Assembly: GCF_014697425.1 (NCBI RefSeq)
Contig: NZ_JACJRU010000029.1
Coordinates: 27,685-91,684 of the forward strand
Length of the DNA stretch: 64,000 nucleotides
Direction of reading: 5' to 3'
Source: Nostoc sp. FACHB-110
Lineage (GTDB): Bacteria > Cyanobacteriota > Cyanobacteriia > Cyanobacteriales > Nostocaceae
Of the stretch, positions 1-9,153 are shown piece by piece. The notes beneath the pieces are model-generated. The model searched no databases and had not been told where the DNA came from. It worked only from the letters and a program-made list of their open reading frames with translations. Every line of letters begins with the position of its first letter. Position 1 is the stretch's first letter. Made by a program: the position numbers and the translations under genes.

Positions 1-1543
1 ACAAATCATAGTTACTTTTAACTAGTGGTAAATTAGGGGCAACTTCTTGCAGAAGTTCTATACCTTTATCTTTGGCATTGAGTTGATAAGTTCGCAGTGT
101 TTGTTCAATAGCTTGGGAAAGATCCACCGCATCAAAGTTATAACTACGACCAGATTCCAACTTAGATAAGTCTAAAACATCGTTAACTAAGCGAGTCAGG
201 CGATCGGTTTCATGATTAACAGTTTTGAGAAAATCTTGTCGCTGGTCTAAACTTAAATCTTCGCCGTAGTCATGCAAAGTTTCAATAAAAGATTTGATAT
301 TAAATAATGGTGTTCGCAGTTCGTGAGAAACGTTGCTAATAAATTGGCTTTTAGCTTCGTTGAGTTCTACTTCCCTTGTAATATCTTGTACGGTGATAGC
401 AATGCCTTTAATACTTTCACGCTGCAAGTTCAGTACTGTAGTCAATAAAATTCGCACAGTTCTTTTAGTTGGTTGATTTAAATGAATGCGGAACTCAGCA
501 CTTTCGCATTCACCTGTGGCCATTTCATACAAAGGCCGAGTAATTTCCATTTGTACTGCTGAAGGCAATTGATGTAAAACATTGCTACCTACTACATCAT
601 TGCCTTCCCAACCAAAAATTCTGCGGGCTGTAGGATTGACTAAAATTACCTGCATATTGTTATCAATCAACACTGCACCATCAGCAATTGTCGAAACCAA
701 AGTTTCTAGTTTGGCTTTTTCTGCTGTTAATTCTTCAATATTTTGCTCTTCATAGCGTTCTAGACGCTCTGCCATATCATTAAAGCTGAGAATTAACTCT
801 CCGAGTTCACCACCTAGGGGTAAGTCAATTCGCTGCTTAAAGTTCCCATAGGCGATTTGTTTCACCCCGACTAGCAATTCTTTAATTGGCTTGGTAATGG
901 TTAAAGCGTTAATTACACCTGCCAAAATGACCATTACCCAAATTGTGATAAATACGGCAATCGTCACATCACGGGTGAAGTTGGTAGAAATGACCGCTGT
1001 CTGGTTGGGATTGATCCCAATTGCCAACACACCTAAGTATTTTTTATCTACTGTTAACGGCACAAACACATCGGTAACAGCACCGTCTGGGGTCATGTGT
1101 TGGCGTACCATCGGCTTATCATCTTCACCAGGATAATCTTCTGGTAGTTGTATTCGCCGTTCAATGGTCAATAAGGAGTTTTCTACTTCCGGTTCCCAAA
1201 ACGGAATGCCAAAAAAGATTTTGCCGCTTTCGTCAGCATAAAGCATGTACCTCACACTAGAGGTACTGCTGTAGAACCTTTGGGAAAATTGGGCAACCGC
1301 AGTGAGATTGTTTTCTGCAACTAGGGGGGTCACGTTGGCAGCAAGCAATAGTCCCAAGTCCCGACCGAAGCGGGTGTCATTGAGACGTGCATCTTGCTGA
1401 ATTGTGTTTACAGCCCAAAAGGTCAGACCACTCATCACCAAAGAAACCACCAACGTGGCAACAGCTAGAAGCTTAGTTTGGAGGGTGAAATCTGACCACC
1501 AGTTGGCGATCGCTTCTCGAATTGTCTTTAACAGAGCCAGCAT
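1..1543 (-). CDS. nblS: NblS-type sensor histidine kinase (3' part cut by window edge)
   Basis: Membrane sensor kinase controlling high-light and nutrient-stress responses in cyanobacteria; its usual partner is RpaB, encoded at 34.1 kb. The first 514 codons are visible, reading in from an ATG at 1543. They show an N-terminal membrane segment (about residues 28-48), an extracytoplasmic sensor region, a second membrane segment near 180-200, a HAMP linker, a PAS domain (about 255-370) and a HisKA domain with the phospho-accepting His at about 407 (SHELRTPLFNIKSF). The ATPase domain lies outside the window. The HisKA surroundings are very close to NblS/Hik33 from memory of the family. It lies downstream of purD on the same strand across an STRR-filled gap. 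Confidence 0.88.
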   Translation of the reverse strand, partial: MLALLKTIREAIANWWSDFTLQTKLLAVATLVVSLVMSGLTFWAVNTIQQDARLNDTRFGRDLGLLLAANVTPLVAENNLTAVAQFSQRFYSSTSSVRYMLYADESGKIFFGIPFWEPEVENSLLTIERRIQLPEDYPGEDDKPMVRQHMTPDGAVTDVFVPLTVDKKYLGVLAIGINPNQTAVISTNFTRDVTIAVFITIWVMVILAGVINALTITKPIKELLVGVKQIAYGNFKQRIDLPLGGELGELILSFNDMAERLERYEEQNIEELTAEKAKLETLVSTIADGAVLIDNNMQVILVNPTARRIFGWEGNDVVGSNVLHQLPSAVQMEITRPLYEMATGECESAEFRIHLNQPTKRTVRILLTTVLNLQRESIKGIAITVQDITREVELNEAKSQFISNVSHELRTPLFNIKSFIETLHDYGEDLSLDQRQDFLKTVNHETDRLTRLVNDVLDLSKLESGRSYNFDAVDLSQAIEQTLRTYQLNAKDKGIELLQEVAPNLPLVKSNYDL

Positions 1544-1620
1544 TGTCAGTAAAGTTGTTAGTAGTTTTGGTTATCAACCCCAACAACTAAAAAATTAACA
1601 GTTAATTTGGTGAACATGGT

Positions 1621-1835
1621 AGAAAGAAGTCTGAAGTCTGAAGTCTGAAGTCTGAAGTCTGAAGTCTGAAGGTCGATTAGCAAAGCCATCACCGGAGGTT
1701 AACGCAGAATACAACTTCCTAATTCACACTTCACACTAGCCTGCGGCAAGCCACTGCGCGTCTACACACTTCATACTTCACACTTCACACTTCATACTTC
1801 ATACTTCATACTTCATACTTCATACTTCATACTTC
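1621..1835. repeat. STRR heptamer tracts with inserted GC-rich core
   Basis: Two arms of heptamers face each other. The left arm (about 1625-1672) repeats TCTGAAG; the right arm (about 1722-1832) repeats ACTTCAT/ACTTCAC, its approximate complement, so the pair could fold. A GC-rich insert (CTGCGGCAAGCCACTGCG, near 1741-1758) sits in the right arm. The last heptamers run into the stop codon of purD. The same composite is found at 5.9 kb. Confidence 0.85.
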
Positions 1836-3104
1836 CTTCAGTACTCGATGACCAATGTCTTTCCTATAATATATTCCTTCAAACTGGATAGATTTCAGAC
1901 CTGTGTAGGCTTGGGCGATCGCTTGGGAAAAATTCTCTCCAGTTCCAGTGACATTTAACACTCTTCCCCCATCGGTGACGATTTGCTGTTGTTCGTTCAA
2001 CTTTGTCCCTGCATGGAAGACAGTAACTCCTGTGGCTTCGTTAATGCCAGTAATTACCTTGCCTTTTTCATAATCCCCAGGATAACCACCAGACGCTGCC
2101 ACTACAGTAGCTGCTGCGCCACTGTGCCAGGCAATGGGGGGCATTTCTCCTAAACGTTGTTCTACACAAGCCAGGATTAATTCTTCTAAGGGTGTAGCTA
2201 ACAAAGGCAAAATCACCTGGGTTTCGGGATCACCAAAACGACAGTTAAATTCCAACACCTTAAAGTTACCTTCGGGTGTAATCATTAATCCGGCGTAGAG
2301 TACACCACGGTAGTCGATGCCTTTAGATTTGAGGGTAGCGATCGCTTTTTCTAACACATCCGTTTGCACCCTTGCCATTAATTCTGGTGTGGCGATTGGT
2401 GCAGGCGCATAAGCCCCCATCCCCCCAGTATTTTCACCCGTATCACCTTCACCAACTCGTTTATGGTCTTGGGCAGGTAACAGAGGGCGAATTGTTAAGC
2501 CATCAGTCAAGGCTAAAACTGAAACTTCTTGTCCCTGCAAACACTCTTCAATAACGACAAACTCACCCGCACTGCCAAATTGCCCCTGAAAAATCGTCTC
2601 AATGGCGTTCTCTGCCTGTTCTACTGTCTCAGCCACCGTCACGCCCTTACCTGCTGCCAAGCCATCAGCTTTCACCACTATCGGCGCACCTTGGGCTTTT
2701 ACATAAGATTTAGCAGCAGCAGCTTCCGTAAATACCGCAGCCTTAGCGGTAGGAATCCCCGCTTCCTGCATCAGAGCCTTTGCCCAAGCCTTACTCGCTT
2801 CAATTTGCGCTCCAGCCTTGCTAGGGCCAAAGACCATCAATCCCTTGGCTTGCAAGTAGTCTGTAATTCCCTTTGCTAAAGGCACTTCTGGCCCAACTAC
2901 CACCAGATGAATGTCTTGTGCGATTGCGTATTGGCTGATACTTTCAAAATCATCTACGGCTAAAGACAAATTATGGCAACGTGCCATACTAGCTGTACCA
3001 CCATTTCCTGGTACACACACAACTTCCTCTATTTGCTGAGATTGCAATAATTTCCAGGCTAAAGCGTGTTCACGCCCACCATTACCTACAACTAAAACTT
3101 TCAC
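1827..3104 (-). CDS. purD: phosphoribosylamine--glycine ligase (GARS)
   Basis: Catalyses the ATP-dependent joining of 5-phosphoribosylamine and glycine, the second step of de novo purine synthesis, in the cytoplasm. The 425-residue length is normal for a monofunctional PurD. Visible marks are the N-terminal GNGGREHALAWK motif (about 7-18), the ATP-grasp segment VVKADGLAAGKGV, the GGMGAYAPAP motif and the FNCRFGDPETQ metal/ATP-binding segment. The ATG at 3104 gives the standard N-terminus. The TGA stop lies inside the first unit of an STRR heptamer tract, so the C-terminal codons may have been reshaped by the repeat. It is followed on the same strand by nblS. Confidence 0.96.
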   Translation of the reverse strand: MKVLVVGNGGREHALAWKLLQSQQIEEVVCVPGNGGTASMARCHNLSLAVDDFESISQYAIAQDIHLVVVGPEVPLAKGITDYLQAKGLMVFGPSKAGAQIEASKAWAKALMQEAGIPTAKAAVFTEAAAAKSYVKAQGAPIVVKADGLAAGKGVTVAETVEQAENAIETIFQGQFGSAGEFVVIEECLQGQEVSVLALTDGLTIRPLLPAQDHKRVGEGDTGENTGGMGAYAPAPIATPELMARVQTDVLEKAIATLKSKGIDYRGVLYAGLMITPEGNFKVLEFNCRFGDPETQVILPLLATPLEELILACVEQRLGEMPPIAWHSGAAATVVAASGGYPGDYEKGKVITGINEATGVTVFHAGTKLNEQQQIVTDGGRVLNVTGTGENFSQAIAQAYTGLKSIQFEGIYYRKDIGHRVLKEV

Positions 3105-3539
3105 TGATTTCCTCTTGCGTCTTTGGCGACACGAGAATACCCTAGAGTGACTCGCGGATCAATTTTTCACTAATTCTGGCACTGATGCAAGCCCCTCATG
3201 TATCAATGACTCTTCAGATATCCATATTTGACGTATTAATAAATACTTTTAGGATTACCACTTTGATTTAATTTGTTTAACTACCGAATTAGTGCTGAGT
3301 TATCATTTAAAAAATCCTGAATTAAGATATTGCAATTAACTTGACCTAAGTAAATATCAATAAATTTACTTAAGTATTTTCTTAATATTTAAAGTAGGTA
3401 AGTATTTATAATTAATAATTAGATCAATCGACGTTTAATTGAAAAATAACTAGTAAATGATGACATTTAATCAATACAAGTATTAACCTGTGAATATTGC
3501 CAACAGGGAAATATAAATAAAACCAGGAAGATAAATCAT
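3105..3539. other. AT-rich divergent intergenic region
   Basis: About 435 bases between the divergent purD and epimerase genes. It is strongly AT-rich, especially from 3230 to 3530, and probably holds both promoters. I see no convincing ORF, RNA gene or long repeat here. Confidence 0.5.
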
Positions 3540-4487
3540 ATGTCTAAAATTATTGTTACGGGAGCAGCCGGATTTATTGGTTCTCACATTGCAGAAGTAC
3601 TTTTACAGCAAGGAGAAGAAGTAATAGGTATTGATGAATTCAATGACTATTACGATCCGATGTTTAAACGTAAGAATGTTGCCCACTTACAGTGCTGGCC
3701 TGGTTTTACCTTAGTTGAAGGCGATATTCAGTTGTTAGATTGGCACAGATTACTGCAAAATGTCGATATTATTTACCACCAAGCTGCACAAGCAGGAGTA
3801 AGAGCTAGTTGGGGTCAAGGTTTCCGTGCTTATACTGAACGTAATATTAATGCTACACAAGTTTTGTTAGAAGCAGCTAAGGATGCGAAAAACCTCAAAA
3901 GATTAGTATATGCTTCAACGTCTAGCGTCTACGGTGATGCTGAAACTTTACCTACCCACGAGAGCATTATTCCTCAACCTGTATCGCCCTATGGTATTAC
4001 TAAGCTAGCAGCAGAAAGGATGTGTAGCCTGTATTGTAAAAACTTTGGTGTACCAGTTGTCTCGTTACGCTATTTCACAGTTTATGGCCCAAGACAACGC
4101 CCAGATATGGCATTCCATAAATTCTACAAGACTATATTGCAAGATGAAGCAATTCCTATTTATGGTGATGGGCAACAAACACGAGACTTTACATTTGTTA
4201 GCGATGCTGTAGCAGCCAATTTAGCAGCCGCCACTGTACCAGAAGCAGTTGGCGAAATTTTTAATATTGGTGGTGGTAGTCGAGTAGTTTTAGCAGAAGT
4301 TTTAGATACAATGTCTGAAATTGTTGGCAAGCCTATCAAGAAAAACTACATCGAAAAAGCCATGGGAGATGCACGACATACTGCTGCAGATGTTACCAAG
4401 GCAAAACAAATTTTAGGCTATCAGCCTAAAGTATCGCTCAGGGAAGGTTTAGCCCAAGAATGGCAATGGGTTAAGGCGTTGTATTAA
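3540..4487 (+). CDS. NAD-dependent epimerase/dehydratase (UDP-sugar epimerase type)
   Basis: Extended short-chain dehydrogenase acting on a nucleotide sugar, likely for cell-wall or exopolysaccharide precursors. The Rossmann GAAGFIG motif lies at 8-14, the catalytic YGITK at 151-155 with the Ser-rich strand STSSVYG just before it, and substrate-binding segments such as RYFTVYGPRQRPDMAF follow. The 315-residue length fits the family, and the pattern is closest to UDP-glucuronate 4-epimerase-like enzymes, though the exact sugar cannot be read from sequence. The ATG at 3540 follows an AGGAAG ribosome-binding site. It is monocistronic, ending before a strong hairpin at 4522-4565. Confidence 0.88.
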   Translation: MSKIIVTGAAGFIGSHIAEVLLQQGEEVIGIDEFNDYYDPMFKRKNVAHLQCWPGFTLVEGDIQLLDWHRLLQNVDIIYHQAAQAGVRASWGQGFRAYTERNINATQVLLEAAKDAKNLKRLVYASTSSVYGDAETLPTHESIIPQPVSPYGITKLAAERMCSLYCKNFGVPVVSLRYFTVYGPRQRPDMAFHKFYKTILQDEAIPIYGDGQQTRDFTFVSDAVAANLAAATVPEAVGEIFNIGGGSRVVLAEVLDTMSEIVGKPIKKNYIEKAMGDARHTAADVTKAKQILGYQPKVSLREGLAQEWQWVKALY

Positions 4488-4521
4488 ATTCAGTATCAGG
4501 ATTATTTTGTGACGAATGAGT

Positions 4522-4565
4522 AAAACGGGGTGTAGGTTAGAGGTTGTTTTCCCACACCCCGTTTT
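4522..4565 (+). terminator. GC-rich hairpin after the epimerase gene
   Basis: A perfect 12-bp stem (AAAACGGGGTGT at 4522-4533 with its complement at 4554-4565) closes a 20-base loop about 35 bases after the epimerase stop. The inner 34 bases (4527-4560) recur unchanged at 19011-19044, again behind a gene, so this is a dispersed hairpin that may act as a terminator. Confidence 0.6.
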
Positions 4566-4859
4566 GGTCAGTAGTTTATTTAACACCATCAATATCTGGC
4601 ATTTCCGCTTCAAAGCTTTGAAAAGTCTGGCTTTGGCGTTTTCGGACAAGTCTATTTCCTTCTCCCCTGCACAAGAGCCTACGGTGTACACAGCAATTTT
4701 GGGTTGCCAGACTATTAGTTGAGCAAATTCACAATTAAGGATGGCGATCGCTTCAATATAGCAAAGGTGTCGTATCATAGCGATCGCTTCACTTCACACT
4801 AGTCAACTACAATATATATATGACTTTGTTACGAATTGTATAGTTAGGGCTTGGCTGTC

Positions 4860-5879
4860 ATGGCTCCTGCCGTTTTAATTCAAAATCTACAAAAGCGCTA
4901 CGGTACTGTTGAAGCTGTCAAAGATGTTTCTTTTGAAGTGGAACCAGGCGAAATTTTTGGTTTACTCGGCCCAAATGGTGCAGGTAAAACCACTACGCTG
5001 CGCGCTTTGTGTACTCTTACTACTCCAGATGCAGGCAAAATTGAAGTATCTGGCGTTTCTGTGTTAGATAACCCCAAAATAGCTAGGCAAAAACTCGGTT
5101 ATGTAGCGCAGGAAGTCGCCATCGATAAAGTTTTGACAGGAAGAGAACTACTGCAATTGCAAGCCGCACTTTATCATCTCCCTGGCGCGGTAGCGAAACA
5201 GCGAATTGGGACAGTTTTAGATTTACTGAGTTTGCAAGAATACGCCGATAAAAAAACCGGAACTTATTCAGGTGGTTTACGCAAACGTCTCGACTTAGCT
5301 GCTGGACTACTTCATGCGCCAGATGTCTTAGTTTTAGATGAACCTACAGTTGGACTGGATATCGAAAGCCGCTTTGTTGTCTGGGAGTTTCTGCGGAAGT
5401 TGCGTGCATCAGGAACTACAGTATTAATTACCAGCCATTATTTAGAAGAGATTGACGCACTCGCCGATCAGGTCGCTATTATTGACCGTGGGATTGTCAT
5501 TGCCACAGGTACACCCTCACAATTAAAAGATAGGGTAGGAGGCGATCGCATTACCTTACGCATTCGGGAATTTTCCCCCCTGGAAGAAGCCGAAAAAGCC
5601 AAAAACCTCTTACAAGCTTTACCTTTCGTCCAAGAAATCATCATCAACAACTCCCAAGGTAATTCCCTCAACTTGGTAGTTACCCCGCAAAATGATGCCT
5701 TAATTACCATTCAGCAAACGCTGAATCATGCGAGTCTACCAATATTCGGCATCGCCCAATCTCGCCCTAGCCTTGATGATGTGTACCTCGCCGCTACCGG
5801 ACGCACATTAATGGATGCAGAACTAGCCGCAGTCGCTAGCCGCGATCCGAAAGCGGAAAAGAAGCAAAATATGAGATAG
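4860..5879 (+). CDS. ABC exporter ATP-binding protein (DrrA type)
   Basis: ATPase of an ABC-2 export system of the daunorubicin-resistance type. Numbered from the alternative upstream TTG at 4851, Walker A is GPNGAGKT (40-47), the signature SGGLR (140-144), Walker B VLVLDEP (159-165), and the switch His lies at about 196. A C-terminal extension after about residue 240 matches the accessory domain usual in DrrA-like proteins. I prefer the ATG at 4860 because the AGGG at 4845-4848 is too close to the TTG. The permease follows at 5998, separated by an STRR block. The substrate is unknown. Confidence 0.92.
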   Translation: MAPAVLIQNLQKRYGTVEAVKDVSFEVEPGEIFGLLGPNGAGKTTTLRALCTLTTPDAGKIEVSGVSVLDNPKIARQKLGYVAQEVAIDKVLTGRELLQLQAALYHLPGAVAKQRIGTVLDLLSLQEYADKKTGTYSGGLRKRLDLAAGLLHAPDVLVLDEPTVGLDIESRFVVWEFLRKLRASGTTVLITSHYLEEIDALADQVAIIDRGIVIATGTPSQLKDRVGGDRITLRIREFSPLEEAEKAKNLLQALPFVQEIIINNSQGNSLNLVVTPQNDALITIQQTLNHASLPIFGIAQSRPSLDDVYLAATGRTLMDAELAAVASRDPKAEKKQNMR

Positions 5880-5886
5880 AAATGCT

Positions 5887-5996
5887 GAAGTGTGAAGTCT
5901 GAAAATAAAATTCACACTTCACACTTCACACTAGCCTGCGGCAAGCCGCTGCGCGTCTACACACTTCATACTTCACACTTCATACTTCATACTTTC
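5887..5996. repeat. second copy of the STRR composite
   Basis: Fills the whole gap between the ABC ATPase and permease genes. It has the same layout as the block at 1.6-1.8 kb: TGAAGTn heptamers, then CTAGCCTGCGGCAAGCC and a TCTAC junction, then ACTTCAn heptamers. The last heptamer ends one base before the permease ATG, leaving no classical Shine-Dalgarno site. Confidence 0.85.
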
Positions 5997-5997
5997 T

Positions 5998-6876
5998 ATG
6001 AGTGTAACTCCTAAATCTGATGTCAATTGGCAGCAACTAGCCTCACCTGCGGATGCTGCACCTAATTTTTTTGGTGAATTAGTCCAAGAGACGCTGGCTT
6101 TAACTCGTCGCTTGTTTATTCAACTTCAACGCCGTCCCTCTACTTTATTGGCGGGAATTGTTCAGCCTGTGATGTGGTTGGTGTTATTTGGCGCTTTATT
6201 TCAAAATGCACCGCAGGGTCTATTTGGTAGTACGACAAATTACGGACAATTTTTGGCTGCTGGCGTCATTGTTTTTACTGCCTTTGCTGGGGCGTTGAAT
6301 GCTGGATTGCCTGTGATGTTTGACCGCGAATTTGGCTTTTTGAATCGTTTGTTAGTCGCTCCCCTCGCATCGCGGTTTTCCATTGTCTTTGCTTCCGCCA
6401 TCTTTATTATTAGCCAAAGCTTGCTGCAAGCAGCCGTAATCGTCGGTGCAGCAGCCTTTTTAGGTGCAGGAATACCAGATGCCGCAGGCTTGAGTGCGAT
6501 CGCTCTTATCGTCTTCCTCCTAGCTTTAGGTGTAACGGCAATTTCCCTTGGTTTAGCTTTTGCTTTACCTGGTCATATTGAATTGATTGCTGTAATATTC
6601 GTTACAAACCTGCCTTTATTATTTGCTAGCACTGCTTTAGCACCATTATCTTTCATGCCCAAGTGGTTACAAATTGTTGCCACTCTCAACCCTCTCAGCT
6701 ATGCCATTGAACCCATTCGCTATCTTTATCTGCATCAAGAGTGGGGATTAAGTAGTGTTGTTATGCAAGCACCTTGGGGAAATATTACTTTTGGTGGAGC
6801 TTTGTTAATTTTGCTGGGCTTTGCTGTTGTGGCTTTATTCAGCATTCAACCCCAATTACGCAAAACTCTTGCTTAA
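5998..6876 (+). CDS. ABC-2 type permease
   Basis: Membrane partner of the ATPase encoded just upstream. The 292 residues begin with a cytoplasmic segment of about 45 residues and then show about six hydrophobic stretches (roughly 45-65, 90-110, 130-185, 195-220 and 260-285), the ABC-2 permease layout. The NPLSYAIEPIRYL segment before the last helix is typical of DrrB-like permeases. Transcription with the ATPase is likely, but initiation is odd because the STRR tract occupies the usual ribosome-binding site. Confidence 0.9.
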   Translation: MSVTPKSDVNWQQLASPADAAPNFFGELVQETLALTRRLFIQLQRRPSTLLAGIVQPVMWLVLFGALFQNAPQGLFGSTTNYGQFLAAGVIVFTAFAGALNAGLPVMFDREFGFLNRLLVAPLASRFSIVFASAIFIISQSLLQAAVIVGAAAFLGAGIPDAAGLSAIALIVFLLALGVTAISLGLAFALPGHIELIAVIFVTNLPLLFASTALAPLSFMPKWLQIVATLNPLSYAIEPIRYLYLHQEWGLSSVVMQAPWGNITFGGALLILLGFAVVALFSIQPQLRKTLA

Positions 6877-6919
6877 GATAAAAGCAGGGTGACATTGGAG
6901 TGTATTACAGAAGAATCTC

Positions 6920-7330
6920 ATGCAAAAATCATTTTTATCCCTAAAAAGTTTATGTGTGGCTACCTTGGCGGGCGTTGGCCTAGCCTCTTTGCTCACAGCA
7001 CAACCAAGTTTCGCGCAACTCAATACATTTGATACCAATCCTGGCGATAATTCCCAAGATAATACCAATCCATTTGCAACCAATTCAGGTAACTTAAATC
7101 CTCTTGATTTGATTCATCGCGCTCAGTTTGGCAATCTTAATTGGGATGCACAACAAAAGGATGAAGAATTAAATTCAGCAGTAGCTGATTTAAACAAAAA
7201 GCGGGCAATTTTAAATCAACAACACAATCAGCCTGCAAGTATCATTCCTGGACAAGCTGTTCCTGGTTTACCAGTTATCACTTCTCCTAGCGTGGTTTAT
7301 CCTGTGCAAATCGTTCCCGCACAAAAGTGA
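6920..7330 (+). CDS. small exported protein of unknown function
   Basis: 136 residues with a clear signal peptide: a Lys-containing start, the hydrophobic stretch LCVATLAGVGLASLLTA and a predicted cleavage after SFA near residue 33. The mature part is low in complexity, rich in Asn, Gln and Pro, with an NTFDTNPGDN repeat-like start and a helical middle. No cysteines or catalytic motif are visible. It is probably a periplasmic or surface protein. It lies 43 bases after the permease gene on the same strand and may be cotranscribed with it. I do not recognise the family. Confidence 0.7.
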   Translation: MQKSFLSLKSLCVATLAGVGLASLLTAQPSFAQLNTFDTNPGDNSQDNTNPFATNSGNLNPLDLIHRAQFGNLNWDAQQKDEELNSAVADLNKKRAILNQQHNQPASIIPGQAVPGLPVITSPSVVYPVQIVPAQK

Positions 7331-7343
7331 ATCTCATTCAAAA

Positions 7344-7421
7344 ACCTCACCCCATCTATAAATCCTTTACTGAAGCTAGATTTTGTAGTCAGTGAAAGGA
7401 AATAAAGACCAAAGGTGAGGT
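7344..7421 (+). terminator. inverted repeat after the small exported protein
   Basis: ACCTCACC (7344-7351) pairs with GGTGAGGT (7414-7421), enclosing a second imperfect stem (CCTTTACTG at 7364 with CAGTGAAAGG at 7390). The position 14 bases after the stop suggests a rho-independent-like terminator, but the run of T residues is weak. Confidence 0.4.
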
Positions 7422-7615
7422 CTAACAATTTTAGATTTTGGATTTTGGCTTGAGTAATTAATTATCCCAATAGCCAATTCAGGGCGGAAACAAACCACGG
7501 GCGAGGAAATAACCTCGAATTTGGCAGGAAACCAATAATTGATTTCCCTAAACCTCACAAAAAATAACCGGTTTAACTATTGCCTGTTGCCCCAATCCTG
7601 TTCCCTTCAAAGCAA

Positions 7616-8053
7616 TTACAGACCAAGCGCAGTTAAAACATCGCTAGCGTGGGTAGCTGTATTAACGCTGGCATCAACATGAACGATTTTGCCCTCAGGG
7701 TCAATCACATAGGTCACTCGTTTGGCATAACCACCACCATCAACGTCATAAGCTTTGATTAGCTCTTGTTTAGTATCCGCTAACAGAGGAAAGTTCAAAT
7801 TGAATTTTTGAGTAAATGCTTGATGAGATACTTCATCATCAGCACTAACGCCCAAAACCACTACATCTTTGTTTTGATATTGCTCTTGAGCATCACGGAA
7901 GCTACACGCTTGTTTGGTGCAGCCTGGAGTGTCATCTTTGGGATAAAAATACAAAACAACTGTCTTACCAACAAAATCAGACAATGAGACAGTGTTACCA
8001 TTAGTATCTTTGACGGTAAATGCAGGTGCATCCGTACCAACTGCTAGAGGCAT
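7616..8053 (-). CDS. bcp: peroxiredoxin, BCP/PrxQ family
   Basis: Thiol peroxidase that reduces hydrogen and organic peroxides with thioredoxin as donor. The 145-residue protein carries the PGCTKQAC motif with peroxidatic Cys45 and resolving Cys50 five residues later, the hallmark of atypical two-Cys BCP/PrxQ enzymes. FYPKDDTPGC and LLADTKQELIKAY are also typical. No signal peptide is seen, so it is cytoplasmic. It stands alone, with its ATG at 8053 preceded by a purine-rich AGGAAAGG site. Confidence 0.95.
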   Translation of the reverse strand: MPLAVGTDAPAFTVKDTNGNTVSLSDFVGKTVVLYFYPKDDTPGCTKQACSFRDAQEQYQNKDVVVLGVSADDEVSHQAFTQKFNLNFPLLADTKQELIKAYDVDGGGYAKRVTYVIDPEGKIVHVDASVNTATHASDVLTALGL

Positions 8054-8325
8054 AGTGAACCTTTCCTGTTTGGTGTTTGTTGATGACTTTGAAATTTTAC
8101 AATAATTTACAATGATTAAATGAAATAGATGAAAAACAGCAGAGATATTTCAGCCTAGACAGCTACGCGGAAGTCAAAAGTCAAAAAGCTTATATCACAA
8201 GCTTTTCACTAACTTGAAATTGTATCTTTAATTTCCACCCCGTTGTACTAGTTAAGCAACAAGTATTAAAAAATACTTAAATTTTTCTAGATTAATCATT
8301 GTTCAAAGAAAAACATCAAAGTCAA

Positions 8326-8730
8326 ATGGACACCTTCAATTCCCAACCCTCAAAGACCTTCACCTATACGCCTAGCAGCATAGCCAGAGCAGAACGATCG
8401 CTGTTTTGTTCACCCTTTAGGACTGGCTTATTTACAGCCATGCGTCAGCAAAGTATACCGTTAAATGCGATCGCCCTAGAAAATGGGGTCAAAAATGGCT
8501 ACACAAAAAATTTTTTATCAGAACTAAGTTGTTATAACGCTTTGGACTGGTTAATCCAAGTTGGCGTACTGCGGCGAGAAGTAGATGGACAGGGAATTAC
8601 AGACAGTTTTCGCCTCACGCCTTTAGGTCATCAACTTATAGAAAAATATCAAGGTAAAAATTGGCCGACCCCTTCATGGCGTGATTATTTTTACAATGCT
8701 GGCATTCGTTGGTTTCGATTGCCTTTTTAG
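8326..8730 (+). CDS. conserved cyanobacterial protein of unknown function
   Basis: 134 residues from the ATG at 8326; a TTG start at 8299 is possible but less likely. The C-terminal half reads like a winged-helix or helix-turn-helix fragment (ALDWLIQVGVLRREVDG, then FRLTPLGHQLIEKYQ), and the start has a conserved-looking Arg/Phe-rich segment. From memory it resembles a small family restricted to cyanobacteria (Npun_F0494-like), but no function is known. It has no membrane segment or signal peptide and is monocistronic. Confidence 0.65.
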   Translation: MDTFNSQPSKTFTYTPSSIARAERSLFCSPFRTGLFTAMRQQSIPLNAIALENGVKNGYTKNFLSELSCYNALDWLIQVGVLRREVDGQGITDSFRLTPLGHQLIEKYQGKNWPTPSWRDYFYNAGIRWFRLPF

Positions 8731-9153
8731 AATTGGCGATCGCCAGTTAATATTTAGCTGATAAAAGGGAACAATATATTTACGGAAGCATCAAAGCCCA
8801 CATAAATTCTTCATCAAAATCTGAAGAGTTTTGCGAGGTTTTGCAACCAGCTACCTAAGTACGGTCAAAAATTAACCAGGAGATAAAAGCAGATTCTAGC
8901 TTTGGCTTTCTTGGCTACCCATAGCAGTCGATGACAAAGACTAATTATCAAACATGGACACTGCGGCTTTAAAGCCTGTTCCCTGCTATGGCTTATACGT
9001 AAGTTAAGTAATTTTGACAGATCAAATGCTATGAATAGTAATATTTTTATTGCCTGCTGTCTGCCTCTTGCTATAACTGTTGATGAACAGATTATGTAAA
9101 TAGCCTGTTTGTAATTAACTATTTCACCCTCTTATTTAAAAACGACATTAAGT
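8731..9153. other. intergenic region upstream of cobQ with a possible structured element
   Basis: 423 bases without a gene. The inverted repeat CCATAGCAG (8919-8927) and CTGCTATGG (8983-8991) encloses a smaller palindrome, GGCTTTAAAGCC (8965-8976). It could fold as a structured RNA or leader, but I recognise no family. A B12 riboswitch was looked for and no convincing B12 box was found. Confidence 0.35.

Noticed and set aside
1621..1835. CRISPR-like array
   Set aside because: The units are heptamers without spacers, typical of STRR sequences, not CRISPR repeats.
4449..4778. Minus-strand 109-codon frame after the epimerase gene
   Set aside because: It overlaps the epimerase end and the hairpin, with no domain or plausible ribosome site.
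8731..9153. Cobalamin riboswitch before cobQ
   Set aside because: No GCCACTG-type B12 box or clear aptamer core was found.
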